Source: Setomelanomma holmii (lineage: Eukaryota > Ascomycota > Dothideomycetes > Pleosporales > Phaeosphaeriaceae). From it: a stretch of 64,000 nt of DNA. The position numbers and the translations under genes are program-made. The stretch lies in contig ML978190.1 in NCBI GenBank assembly GCA_010015745.1, forward strand, positions 228,538-292,537. The letters are read 5' to 3'. A model generated the notes under the pieces. The model saw only the letters and a program-made list of their open reading frames with translations, did not search any database and was not told the DNA's origin. Numbering within the stretch: the first letter of the stretch is position 1; every line of letters begins with the position of its first letter. This document shows, piece by piece, positions 34,666-45,369 of the stretch.

Positions 34666-37620
34666 ATGACAGCTCTCCCGCAGTATGAAGGTGCTCTAGA
34701 GACCAATGGCGCAGAGAAGCCCGCAGGCAAGGTGCCGGTGCTAGCGCATCGCATGAAGCATGACAAGAGCATACTCGCTCTTGCTGTGTCGTCACAGTAC
34801 CTCTTTGCAGGCACGCAAGGTGGAGAGATACTTGTATGTCGAGATAGCACTTCAAAGGGGTGCACACACTGACTCTGGCAGGTCTACAGCCTCGACACGT
34901 ACGAACGGCGGCGTGTCATCCACGCGCACAAAGGCAGCGTGCTCGGGTTCTGTTTGTCGCAGGACCAGAAGCTACTCTTCTCGAGCGCCACAGACCCAAT
35001 CGTCAATGTGAGGCAGCATTTGAGCACAAGTGTAGTCACGTGCTGACTTTGCAGGTCTGGTGCACATCCTCTTTCCGGCACGTCTACGCTTTCTGGTCGA
35101 CCCACGACGTGGGCGATATCTTCTGCGTGGCCTACTCGTCCTACCACCAAACCGTGTACCTAGGAGCGCAAAACACAAGCATACAGGTATGCTGACCCAT
35201 TCCGTCCAAGAATGAAGCTAAACGGAGCAGTGGTATGATCTCAAAGAAAAGGATACTCGACCTCGACCGACCCTCGCATCACATCCATCCGAACGCAAGA
35301 ATCGCTTCTTCGACTCGTTGGGTCCTGGCGGCGTACAAACACCGAAACCGAGCCATGCGGATACCAGGCCGAGAGACGCAGTCGGCGGGCAGGAGCTGGA
35401 AATACCCAAACAAGACATATACCAATTTGCACATTATGGCTACGTCCACTGCATGCTCTTAGGGCAGGGCATATTGCCAGAAGCACCGGAAGAAGAAGTT
35501 TTGGTGTCCGGCGGTGGCGATGGCCGCATACTGCTATGGAGAATTGACCCCACGAGAGGAGGTGGGATATCGACCATTTGCACACTAGAAGATGGCAGAG
35601 AGGAAGGCGAGTCAATACTGTCTCTTACCCGCGACGGCACTTTTCTCTACAGCGGACGCTTCGACGGAGAGGTCAACGTGTGGGATCTCGAGACGAGGCA
35701 GCTGGTTAGAAGCCTGAAAGCCACCACCGGTGATGTTCATACGTTGACCCTAGGTGCCGGCGTACTTTATGCCGGTGGCAAGTCTGGCCGAGTCGAGGTA
35801 GGGTAGAAGTGCATTTTGTGAGACTACCACACTGACACCGATGAAGAAATTCAACGAGCACTATGAGACAATCACGTCCTTCAAAGCGCATGATGGCTTG
35901 ATCCTCGCTTCAGCATTTACCAGGTACAATGACAAGTCAACACTTGTCACGGGTGGCAACGACAACACCATCGTCATCTGGCAGGTGAGGGACTGCGCGG
36001 AGCCCAACGCAGTCGCGAAGCGGAGCAACAATGGTTGGTACACGTACTGTAATGGCATTCGCTCGGCTAATCTTGCTTCCAGATCTCATGGTGGAGTCCC
36101 TCAACCAATTCGTCTTGTATCGAACAGTATCATCGTTGCCCAGGTATCGCGCCGATTGTCGCAGAGGCGCGTCGTATTTGAAATCGGTATTCCAAAACTT
36201 TGGTGCTGTCACGGAAATGATCAATACCGCGGAGCCGTACAACCCTATCGTCTTTGCCAAGTTCCGAGGAAACCCAGCTACCACAGCGTCACGGAAGAAG
36301 ATCTTGTTTTATGGTCATTACGATGTGATCCCAGCCGAAAACGAGCATCGCAAGTGGAAGCATGATCCTTTCGCCCTGACTGGAGAAGGTGGCTACTTGT
36401 ATGGTCGCGGCGTGTCGGACAACAAAGGGCCAATCATGGCTGCCATCTATGCCGCGCACGAGTTGGCCAATGAGCAAAGCCTAGACTCGGACATCATCTT
36501 CTTGATCGAAGGCGAAGAAGAGAGCGGCTCTCGTGGGTTCGAAAAAGCCGTACAGGCGAAGAAGGATCTGATCGGTGACGTTGACTGGATATTGTTGGCG
36601 AACAGCTACTGGCTTGACGACCACGTCCCGTGTCTCACATATGGTCTACGCGGTGTCATACATGCTACTGTGCAAGTCGAAAGTAGACACCCAGACTTGC
36701 ATAGCGGTGTAGACGGAAGCGCACTGCTTGACGAACCACTCAAAGATTTGGTCATGCTGTTGTCCAAGCTGACTGGGCCTCATGGCAAAGTTCAGATACC
36801 TGGTTTCTATGATCCGATTTTGCCGCTCACCGAAGAAGAAAAGGAGCTATACACGGAGATTACGAAGACGCTGCTTCGAAGCAATCCCGACCTCGGAGAC
36901 CCCGAGGAACTTGCGCAGTCATTGATGCGCAGGTGGCGAGAGGCATCGCTTACGATACATCGCTTTCAGACGTCAGGTCCCGACAACTCAACCATTATCC
37001 CACGCTTAGCCAAAGCTGCACTGTCAATACGTCTAGTGCCAAGCCAAGAAGCGTCAACTGTGGGCAGATCGCTCACTGACTACCTCAAGTCCGAGTTCGA
37101 CCAGCTCGACTCGAAGAATGAGATCAAGGTCACCATCGACCATCAAGCCGAGCCATGGCTGGGCGATTTTAACAATGAAATTTTCCGGACACTGGAAGAA
37201 GCCATCGTATCAGTCTGGGGGCCATCACTAGGCGAGCGTAGGCAGAGCGTACATGTTCCCAAAACTCCTGATATAACGCTCAATTCTGCAGCGTCACCAA
37301 CGAAGCGCAAGTCTATACCTGCGACATCAAATACGCTAGCTCAATCATCAGATTCGCGACCATCATCGTCTGGCGCAGCGACGCCAACGACAATTGATGG
37401 CGAGCCAGCCCCTCGCACAAAGCCACTATACATCCGCGAAGGCGGTTCCATTCCCAGCATCCGCTTTCTGGAGAAGGAATTCGGCGCGCCAGCAGCGCAC
37501 CTACCGTGCGGGCAAGCGAGTGATTCGGCGCATTTGGATAATGAGCGTTTGCGGCTGGTCAATCTGTTCAACAGTAAGAAGATCTTCAAGGAGGTGTTTA
37601 GGGAATTACCGAAGCGGTGA
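34666..37620 (+). CDS. DUG2: DUG2-type glutathione-degradation subunit (WD40 + M20 peptidase)
   Basis: Six exons: 34666-34833, 34882-35007, 35055-35186, 35231-35797, 35847-36033, 36083-37620; phases agree and give 905 residues (yeast Dug2 is of similar size). Upstream frame is open to 34492, so the start may be earlier. The N-terminal half has WD40-like repeats (LFAGTQGGEIL, VLGFCLSQDQKLLFSS, VSGGGDGRILLWRI, YSGRFDGEVNVWDLET, TLVTGGNDNTIVIW). The C-terminal half is an M20 metallopeptidase: LFYGHYDVIPA (His ligand), GRGVSDNKGP (Asp), IEGEEESGS (Glu pair), a lid region HPDLHSG, and the late His in SDSAHLDNE. In yeast Dug2 works with Dug3 to cleave glutathione in the cytosol. The last intron has a weak GTTGGT donor. 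The gene ends 20 bp before the NLR-bearing element. Confidence 0.9.
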
Positions 37621-37639
37621 AGAAGGCCTCTTCGAGGTA

Positions 37640-38106
37640 AAGTCCGTCACTGCGCAACGGAAAACCCGCCGTAGCGGAACGCCACAGCACTTTCCTTTAT
37701 AACAACACCAACAATTGTCGCACAGCTTCGGTGGCCTCGGAATAGAGACTATCGCAGCTTGTCTCCTTTTGTACATCGTAAATTTGTCGTAGGCTTCTTT
37801 AATACCTAGCAATACTAAGATTTCTGCCATGGTGCACAGCGCTACGTCCTCGTACTAGCTCGGACTTTCCCAAAGGTTCCTGCATCTATCTTAAAACTTA
37901 TCAGACTACAGATCGCTACGTAAGGATGTTAAGCCGAGAATTTCACTGAGTTTGATAAGCTGGTTGCGCTGCATGAGTGAGTTGTTGCTTGTTGAGCAGC
38001 ACGGCTCAACAACAACATGCATCCTTGCTGTACAGAAGCGGCCTAGCTGTATCCTGACTACGCCATTATTAAGAATTGTTACAGCCACAACTGACTCGTG
38101 CAAGGC
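37640..38106 (+). repeat. Left long terminal inverted repeat of the NACHT-ankyrin element
   Basis: Begins AAGTCCGTCACTGCG next to TA. Matches 42065-42524 inverted; conserved blocks include AACAACACCAACAAT, GTCGTAGGCTT, GCTCGGACTTTCC, GGTTGCGCTGCAT, AGCGGCCTAGCT and ATTATTAAG. Confidence 0.8.
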
Positions 38107-38438
38107 AGGGGTGGTGCTCAAGGCTTGAAAAGTGGCGAAATTACGGGCTGTGCTACCTGAGCCTCTACCTAACTTACCTGACCTGTATACATTTTGAAAA
38201 ATTTACACGATCGTTGCTCGTTCAAGTCCGCTGTTCTCCCTGCTAGCATTACCTGAAGACTTTGTTAGTTCGACAGAGCTGAAGTGGCACAGATTGATCA
38301 TGTGCTTCTGTGTAGAAGTCAGAAGAACTTTCTCGAACTTACCATGTGGCAATTTTGCGAGCTACATATTCATACCAATCCCCGGCCCTCTTTTGAAACA
38401 GAGGGAATAATAAATATATGATACTTAGAATTGTGTTG

Positions 38439-41400
38439 TCACTGCGCCTCTACCCTCGCGTCGGCGCCCTTGTCGAGCAGCAGCTTCACTATCGCCTCGT
38501 GGCCTCTAGCTGAAGCCGCCTGGAGTGCGTTGCCGTAGCGTCCACCCTGCGCATTAACATTGGCGCCCTTGTCGAGCAGCATCTTTACCACCGCCTCGTG
38601 GCCTCCTTCTGAAGCCGCCTGGAGTGCGTTGCCGTAGCGTCCACCCTGCGCGTTGACGTTGGCGCCCTTGTCGAGCAGCATCTTTACTACCGCCTCGTGG
38701 CCTCCTTCTGAAGCCGCCTGGAGTGGGTTGCCGTAGGGTCCACCCTGCGCGTTGATGTCGGCGCCCTTGTCGAGCAGCAGCTTCACCACCGCCTTGTGGC
38801 CTCCTTCTGAAGCCGCCTGNNNNNNNNNNNNNNNNNNNNNNNNNNNNNNNNNNNNNNNNNNNNNNNNNNNNNNNNNNNNNNNNNNNNNNNNNNNNNNNNN
38901 NNNNNNNNNNNNNNNNNNNNNNNNNNNNNNNNNNNNNNNNNNNNNNNNNNNNNNNNNNNNNNNNNNNNNNNNNNNNNNNNNNNNNNNNNNNNNNNNNNNN
39001 NNNNNNNNNNNNNNNNNNNNNNNNNNNNNNNNNNNNNNNNNNNNNNNNNNNNNNNNNNNNNNNNNNNNNNNNNNNNNNNNNNNNNNNNNNNNNNNNNNNN
39101 NNNNNNNNNNNNNNNNNNNNNNNNNNNNNNNNNNNNNNNNNNNNNNNNNNNNNNNNNNNNNNNNNNNNNNNNNNNNNNNNNNNNNNNNNNNNNNNNNNNN
39201 NNNNNNNNNNNNNNNNNNNNNNNNNNNNNNNNNNNNNNNNNNNNNNNNNNNNNNNNNNNNNNNNNNNNNNNNNNNNNNNNNNNNNNNNNNNNNNNNNNNN
39301 NNNNNNNNNNNNNNNNNNNNNNNNNNNNNNNNNNNNNNNNNNNNNNNNNNNNNNNNNNNNNNNNNNNNNNNNNNNNNNNNNNNNNNNNNNNNNNNNNNNN
39401 NNNNNNNNNNNNNNNNNNNNNNNNNNNNNNNNNNNNNNNNNNNNNNNNNNNNNNNNNNNNNNNNNNNNNNNNNNNNNNNNNNNNNNNNNNNNNNNNNNNN
39501 NNNNNNNNNNNNNNNNNNNNNNNNNNNNNNNNNNNNNNNNNNNNNNNNNACCACCGCCTCGTGGCCTCCTTCTGAAGCCGCCTGGAGTGCGTTGCCGTAG
39601 CGTCCACCCTGCGCGTTGACGTCGGCGCCCTTGTCGAGCAACAACTTAGTCATCTCATAGTGGCCATGTTCCGCTGCGTACAGCAGCGACTGTCCACCAC
39701 GACTGTCTTGCGCATTAATCGTATGCACTGCGTCTCTCCCTTCTATGCGCAGATACCTCTTTGCTGCCTCACATAGTCCGAAGCGTGCTGCCCAGTTTAG
39801 ACCTGTGAAAGCTGGATAATCCTTACTGTACTTTGGGTACTTGTAGCTTGGTACGCATAACACTTGTGTAGCGCATGCAAGCAGACCATCATATGTAAGG
39901 AACGAAAGGACTGCGTCAGCGACCTCAGCTTCAACACATCTTGCATGTTCGCCACAATATCTGGCTGCGTAGTCTAGGAATTCATGCTGACGCAGCCTCT
40001 CTTCAAAGTCTTTGTCAGTGGCACAGCTGCCGCTCTCGAACACGCTGAACGATAGGTAAGTCAGACATGTCTCAGCTATAAGCAACTGCGGATCCGGGTA
40101 GAAGTAAGGGTTCGTCTTCTCGAAGTAATCTTGCGCAGTGTAGTGGACAAGACGGATGATTGCGCTCTCTTGATCGACTACAACAAGACCTGCGCATACG
40201 GACACTAGGTCTTCCACGTCGGGTTTGTTTTCTGGATCAAGTTCGGGTTCATCAGACTCGACTGCTAAAGCACAGCATATCTCAGCAGTAGTGAGCGGTC
40301 GCTTGGCGAATGTGATCCACGAAAGAACGTGCTTCGCTAGTCTAGAATGACCAGCTTTCTGGCTTTCGATCCTCTTTCGCGCTTCACCATACGCATCATT
40401 GAGCGCAGCCGCACCCTTCGAGAGTGTAGTAAGAGCTTGTTTCACTTCTTTTGCTGTCGTCTTGTCTGATAGGCAATCTATGTGTAGACGAGCAAGAAGA
40501 AACCTTGCACATGTAAGCCTGAATCACTGCAATTACCAAGAAGCGACCTACATGCCGTCGACAGCCTCTACTACTCTTTCCTGCACCAAATCTTGCAAGG
40601 CTTTGTTTCGCTGGACACATTGAGGCAGCCGGCGAATCTGGCCAACTACGAACTGTTTCACGTCCTCATCGCTAGCCCTAACTTCCAACCTAATTGCTAG
40701 CCGGAGAGCATCCTCAATATCTAGTACAAATCGCGAGGTAGCCATCAGTCGTACATCTGCTTCTTTCTGCAGTGCAAAGAGCTTGGATAATAGCTGGTGA
40801 CGTGTTTCGCGCTGGCATTCGTCTAGTGCATCGATGAGAATAAAGACGTAAGGGTATTGTGCGACTACGTCTCGGATAGCGCTAAACGTATCCTCGAGCG
40901 ATGGCCTGGTTCCGCGGCTAGCGTGTTTGTGATGCAACCGTTCTACAGGACCAAGCGCTGACGGTCGGCCCTGACCTAGCTGCTTCAGAATGGCTGCAAG
41001 TATACTAGCAGTGTCTTGGTCTGCTTGGGATTTGTAGTTGCAGTAGACATACGCGAGTCCGTATGCGCTGTTCTGCGCTGAGTCTAAAAGATGGTCAATT
41101 GCGATAGCTGCGACCATAGTCTTACCGGCTCCTGGGATTCCTGGGCAGAAGAGAGTAGTCTTGGCCTCGCTAAGCCATCGTGCTACTTCAGGTGCGTCCA
41201 GGAACCATTGGCCTGTCCCTTCCTGTCTGCGCTTTATGATGTCTGATTGTTGAGCGGGGTAGTCGCTAGACGATATCCATTCCAGAATGATGCGTTGACT
41301 GGCTGAGATTTGCTCGCGCTGGACATTATCGACAGCAGATTGGATAGCCGATACGTGCGTCCGGATCGAGTTGGTATCATCTTTGATAGCTTGGGAGATT

Positions 41401-41853
41401 TTGCTTGTACGTATAAGCTTAGTTGCCGTACAGTGCCAAAGCAGCAACTTACAAGTGATCCATTTGTAATGCAACCTCTGTTAGCGTCTTGAGCCGCTCC
41501 ATCCGAGCCAGAATTGCATCTACTTCTTCTTTCTTGAACTTCCAGACTAATGCATTCTTCAGTCGACCTCCGTCTGTCATCTTTGCTTGCAGAGTTTCTA
41601 GTGCTTGCTTGAACTGGTCAAGCGGCCCGTGCTCGACCGCAAGGGCTTGAACTGCGTTGAACCATGGCTGGTGGGCGTGTCCCTCTTCAAAGCGAAAGCG
41701 CAAGTTCGTCAGGAGGTTGTGAATATTGCTAGCTTCAATCGCGCACTGTGCCTGGCCCTTAGAGGCATCCTTGACATCGTTCAGGTAGGCGAGGACCTTG
41801 GCTGAGAGCTGGAGGATAGCGATGACGCTGGCTGTGGCACTTAGCGGATCCAT
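38439..41853 (-). CDS. NACHT-ankyrin STAND receptor (fungal NLR)
   Basis: Three exons: 41453-41853, 40552-41403, 38439-40503; introns of 49 and 48 nt, phases agree. The N-terminal domain (MDPLSATASVIAILQLSAKV, about 130 residues) is Helo-like, a class linked to cell-death execution in fungal NLRs. The NACHT domain has Walker A GIPGAGKT and Walker B FILIDALDEC, followed by helical regions (LSWITFAKRPLTTAEI) typical of the NACHT-associated segment. The C-terminus is an ankyrin array of near-identical 33-residue units (EAVVKMLLDKGANVNAQGG). A 730-bp run of N (38820-39549) interrupts the array, so unit number and frame continuity there are unknown. With the gap counted as given, the frame stays open to the stop at 38439. 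Likely cytosolic allorecognition or immune sensor; ligand unknown. It is the sole gene in the inverted-repeat element. Confidence 0.85.
38441..39640 (-). repeat. Ankyrin tandem array, 99-bp near-identical units
   Basis: Units of 99 bp encode 33-residue ankyrin repeats. Those visible on both sides of the gap differ at few positions (for example ANVNAQGGRYGNAL versus ADINAQGGPYGNPL). High internal conservation implies recent duplication or gene conversion. Confidence 0.9.
38820..39549. other. Assembly gap (730 N)
   Basis: All bases are N. Position inside a near-identical tandem array indicates the assembler could not resolve the repeats; the true length may differ from 730. Confidence 0.99.
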
Positions 41854-42064
41854 GTCGGAAGGGTGCGACTGCTTATTGCAGGCATGTGCGGGAAGAGTTT
41901 TGTGAACAAGGTAACATCGTCAACGTTCGAGTCGACCAGGCTGAAGAGCGCGCGGCTTAAGTGAGGCTGAGCGACGGCCTGCTGTGTGAGGGTGTCCGCA
42001 TCTTATCGATAAGGTCGCGACTGATGTTTCGCGAGCGCTAGCTGTCACGTGCGCTTCGCAGAGC

Positions 42065-42524
42065 TGTCTCGTACGAGTCAGGTGTGGCTGTAGCAAGGCT
42101 TAATAATAGCGTAGTCATTGTAGAGCTAGGCCGCTCCTGAACAGCAAGGATGTTCAGCCGTGCTGCTGGACAAGCAACGATGCATTGATGCAGCGCAACC
42201 CGCTTGTTCAACGCAATAAAATGCTCGGTTTACTATCTCAAAGTAGTGATCTGTAGCCTGATAAGCTTGTAGATGAATGCACGAACGGTGAGGAAAGTCC
42301 GAGCCAGTGCGAGGAGGCAACGCTGTGCAGCCTAGCAGTGAAATGCAGTATTGGCAGGTATTGAATAAGCCTACGACAAGCATGTGAAGTACATGAAGAA
42401 ATAAGCTGCCAAAGTCTCTATCCCGAGACTACTGAAGCCGCGCAATCATTGTTGGTGTTGTTACGATAGAAAGTGCTGTTGGTGTTCCGCTACGGCGGGT
42501 TTTCCGTCACGCAGGGACGGACGT
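42065..42524 (-). repeat. Right long terminal inverted repeat of the NACHT-ankyrin element
   Basis: Inverted partner of 37640-38106. Outer end reads, inward on the minus strand, ACGTCCGTCCCTGCGTGACG and is followed on the plus strand by TA. The NACHT-ankyrin start codon lies about 210 bp inside this arm. Confidence 0.8.
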
Positions 42525-42526
42525 TA

Positions 42527-43054
42527 TGTCGACTGCTCAAGAACAATATGTATTATACCCTCAAAATCAACCATTCGCATCTGTGTATTTTATCATCAAA
42601 GAGGACGTCATTCTCCGGATTAAACGCATGGAGATTACTTTGTCAGCCAAGGCGTTTGCCCAATGGCACATGATTCCCCATTCACTTTCACTCGACCTCT
42701 ATGACCAAATAGCATCGTTGCCTCTCAAGCACGGCCAGGCCCCTGTGGCTCAACCGTTCCCGCCCCACTGCTTTATTCATAACTCCCTGACAAACTCTCA
42801 CATATGTGATATGGAAGGAGAATGAAGGACTGAGATGATTGAATAGCTATGAACGAAGGGAGCTATATATATATGTGTGTAGAGTGAGAGAATGTAGGGA
42901 TAACCCTGTTAGCGTGCAACACAAACTCTACACAGCTGCCCTCCCTCACAACGCAACTCCCAAACCACTCTTTGTCTTCCACACGCCACAACCCAGAACA
43001 AAGACATCACCTCAACTTACGCCAACGTAAGATCACACTTCACAGCACGCGATT
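42527..43054. other. Spacer with small open frame beside the element
   Basis: A 99-residue plus-strand frame (42526-42825, MSTAQEQYVLYPQ) starts at the very edge of the inverted repeat. It may be a gene end cut off by the insertion or chance. CT-rich DNA at 42900-43050 fits the promoter of the following gene. Confidence 0.35.
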
Positions 43055-44930
43055 ATGCCTGCGACCACGCCGCTAAACACCATGACGCCCGCCGAGCTCG
43101 TTGACATCATCACTGAAAACTGGTCTCTCCCCTTAGACGCTCTCTTCGACAACGACATTTTGCCCGACAATCCAGCCATACCTGAGCATTGGGATATCAA
43201 GCTTCTCGCCGCGCTCGTCGACTTGAGCAAGATCACCAAGGCGAAGGTCAACTTCCAGACAGCGCAGCGCGAGTTGACGGATATATGCTCCACCCGCATG
43301 AACGACTCGGGGTATTCGACTGACATTATGGATTCTGGAAGCACGATGACCGCGAATGATGTTAAGATCGTCATGGATAGGATGGGTGGTCGGGTCAAGG
43401 ACTTCCCAGCGCCTACTCGATCTCCTTCACCGCCGCTGCTTCGACGACGGGCCGGTGCTGGGCTTTGACGAGTTCGACGTCGAGCACAGGCAATCCAAGC
43501 AAGCCAGGAGATGCAGTCGACTATGTCTGAGCAAGAAGCATTGGACGTGATGGACAGGCCCGACGCTTCTCTTGCGGAGACTGGCGGCTAGTCGTACACT
43601 CAGCGTCGCTGATGGAGTGGTACCGGCAGCTCAGCAACATTCGCTTATACCAATGTCTAGGGTGCCGCGCATACGATACCGCACGGAAAACCGTCCTCGA
43701 TCTGTATCTGCCAAGCAGGAAAATGCACGCTCGATTGAGGAGTCAGAAGAGGAAGAAGATGAGCCGCCACGGAACGAAGTGCAACAGCAGCGACGGGTAT
43801 TCTCTCGTTCGCCAGCGCTGTTCAATTATCGGCCACGAACTTCGGATGTCGTCACTAGATCGCCGATGAGCCCATCGTACAACCCTCACGTGTCATCTCC
43901 GTCACCATTCGATCAGAGCGACTTCGATCTCTTCGGGCCAACCTCGCCACGATACTCGCCCGCTTCTCCAGGCTAGGACAGTGCACGATTCGGTGCCGCA
44001 TATCCAATCTTTGGTGCATTCAGTCCGCAGTACTCGCTTACCTCGCCTGGGATATTTCCTACGTCAGCCAGCTACCACGCTCCGGCGTCTGCTCACCACT
44101 CGCCGAGCAGTGGAATAGGAGGTGGCTCTCGGCCGACTCGCAACGCCAACTTGAACGGCGATCATCATCGGTGGGAATCAGGTAGTCCGCATGGCTCTGG
44201 GCAAGCTTCTCTCGGAACTCCTGAACCTACTCCGCAACTGTCGGATCAAGACACGAACGGTGATGCTGGATCAGAGGTTGCTCATTCGCCACCGAAATCT
44301 CAGGCGCCGCAGCTTCGGTCAAGAATTCAGTTCACTGGGTTGCCTTCGCGCTCAAGCGCTCGAGCAGCTAGCCGTACCGAGGGACAGCAACAAAGCGCTC
44401 GGTCAGATGATCGCTCTGTTCGTGCAGTCCCCAGCTGGGCGTTACAGATGCGTTCTCGATCGAATCGGTACGCTGAGCTGCAGAATGAAAACAATTCGTC
44501 TGCTCAGCAGCATGGGGTCTCAGTCAAATGCCGTCGTCCAACAGCAGCGCCGAAGTAGCAGTCGAGCATGATTGATCAGCACCAGCAACAGAGTAACCTG
44601 CTAGCTAATCACCCCTTCCAAAGCTCTGCGGCCTCTTCATTCCATCGTGGCCCTCGATCGAGTGTGAATGCTGAGCAGCAGCAGCAGCAGCCCAGTCTTG
44701 CACATGGCCAGGCTTCACAAGGCTTTACTCCACCACCTACACAACCGTCATCACAGCCGCTTAAGATCGGTCTCGGTCTCTCCCAGTCCTTTGCCTTCCA
44801 GTCATTCTACATGCCACCGGCACCTACCTTCCCTGAACTCCTCAACCCAGTCCCACGACCTTTAAATCCACTTCCAACTAGCAGCCCACGTGTCTTGTCA
44901 GTAGGACCATGTGGGGAGAATCATGATGTA
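43055..44930 (+). pseudogene. Broken Gln/Pro/Ser-rich gene, distant paralog of the 16086 gene
   Basis: The intact N-terminus (43055-43440) is a helical domain (ENWSLPLDALFDNDILPD; IKLLAALVDLSKITKAK) similar to the start of the 16086 protein. A frame change around 43440-43570 follows. From 43572 a long frame continues, interrupted only by TAG at 43974-43976 and TAG at 44556-44558; each could be a CAG Gln codon changed by C-to-T. The product is acidic, then rich in Ser, Pro and Gln with SPSYNPH and SPRYSPASPG motifs resembling RNA polymerase II CTD-like repeats, and a run of Gln (44683-44700). It may have been a nuclear regulator; that is inference. An unrecognised intron could explain the first break but not both TAGs. 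Confidence 0.6.
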
Positions 44931-45060
44931 GTATTCGGCCTATTAAGTGAGAGGTCTATATACACGAGAGAGAGAGGGAATGGCGCTAAGCCTAACCTGG
45001 TACTAGTGCTGGTACTAGTGCTAGAAGATGGGAAGGAACCTGGGGTAGTACACTCACTGC
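44895..45060 (+). repeat. Possible LTR-derived fragment
   Basis: A change of texture after the coding relic: TATATACACGAGAGAGAGAG followed by a near-direct repeat of GGTACTAGTGCT. This resembles short promoter-bearing LTRs of fungal copia elements as I remember them, but I find neither target duplication nor a second copy here. Confidence 0.25.
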
Positions 45061-45080
45061 AGGGCGGAAGCCATGGCTGA

Positions 45081-45205
45081 CAGGCTGTAATGCCCATTTT
45101 CATGCAAGATCGCCACCCCACTTGAGACTTCGGCTAGCCGTAAGCCACCCCGCATATCTCACGTAATCATCGCCGCGTAATCTATCTCTTGCGGCTGTCG
45201 GCACT
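45081..45205 (+). repeat. Left inverted-repeat arm of the NACHT-WD40 element
   Basis: Collinear with the reverse complement of 51365-51488 over about 125 bp with scattered differences. Similarity fades inward after about 45205. Confidence 0.75.
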
Positions 45206-45369
45206 GTGGATTAGTAGGCGGTCCGAGTGTATGAGCTATGATGCTAGTGTTGTAACTGAGCGAGACTGCTAGCAGAACCTGGATCTTGTAATGGAAAGCA
45301 TTATCTAATTACTATATATTGTAAGTCCTGCACTATGATTATCGTAGAATTGACCATAAATGCACGACG

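Larger units (their letters stand above)
37640..42524. mobile_element. 4.9-kb inverted-repeat element carrying a NACHT-ankyrin gene
   Basis: The DNA from 37640 inward matches the reverse complement of the DNA from 42524 inward for about 460 bp, with frequent mismatches but clear collinearity. Both arms are flanked by TA (37638-37639 and 42525-42526), the target duplication expected of Tc1/mariner/pogo-type elements. The outer 60 bp are best conserved (GGAAAACCCGCCGTAGCGGA in both). The only gene inside is the minus-strand NACHT-ankyrin receptor; no transposase is present, so the element would be non-autonomous. It begins 20 bp after the DUG2 stop. The cargo interpretation is inference from structure; capture of a gene between two independent repeats is the alternative. 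Confidence 0.65.

Noticed and set aside
38752..39607. Long open frames across the N-run on both strands
   Set aside because: They are open only because N was translated as X; they are shadows of the ankyrin coding frame.
38441..39640. Regular repeats that could be mistaken for a CRISPR array
   Set aside because: They encode in-frame ankyrin units of 99 bp with no unique spacers. The same applies to the 126-bp WD40 units at 45673-46428.
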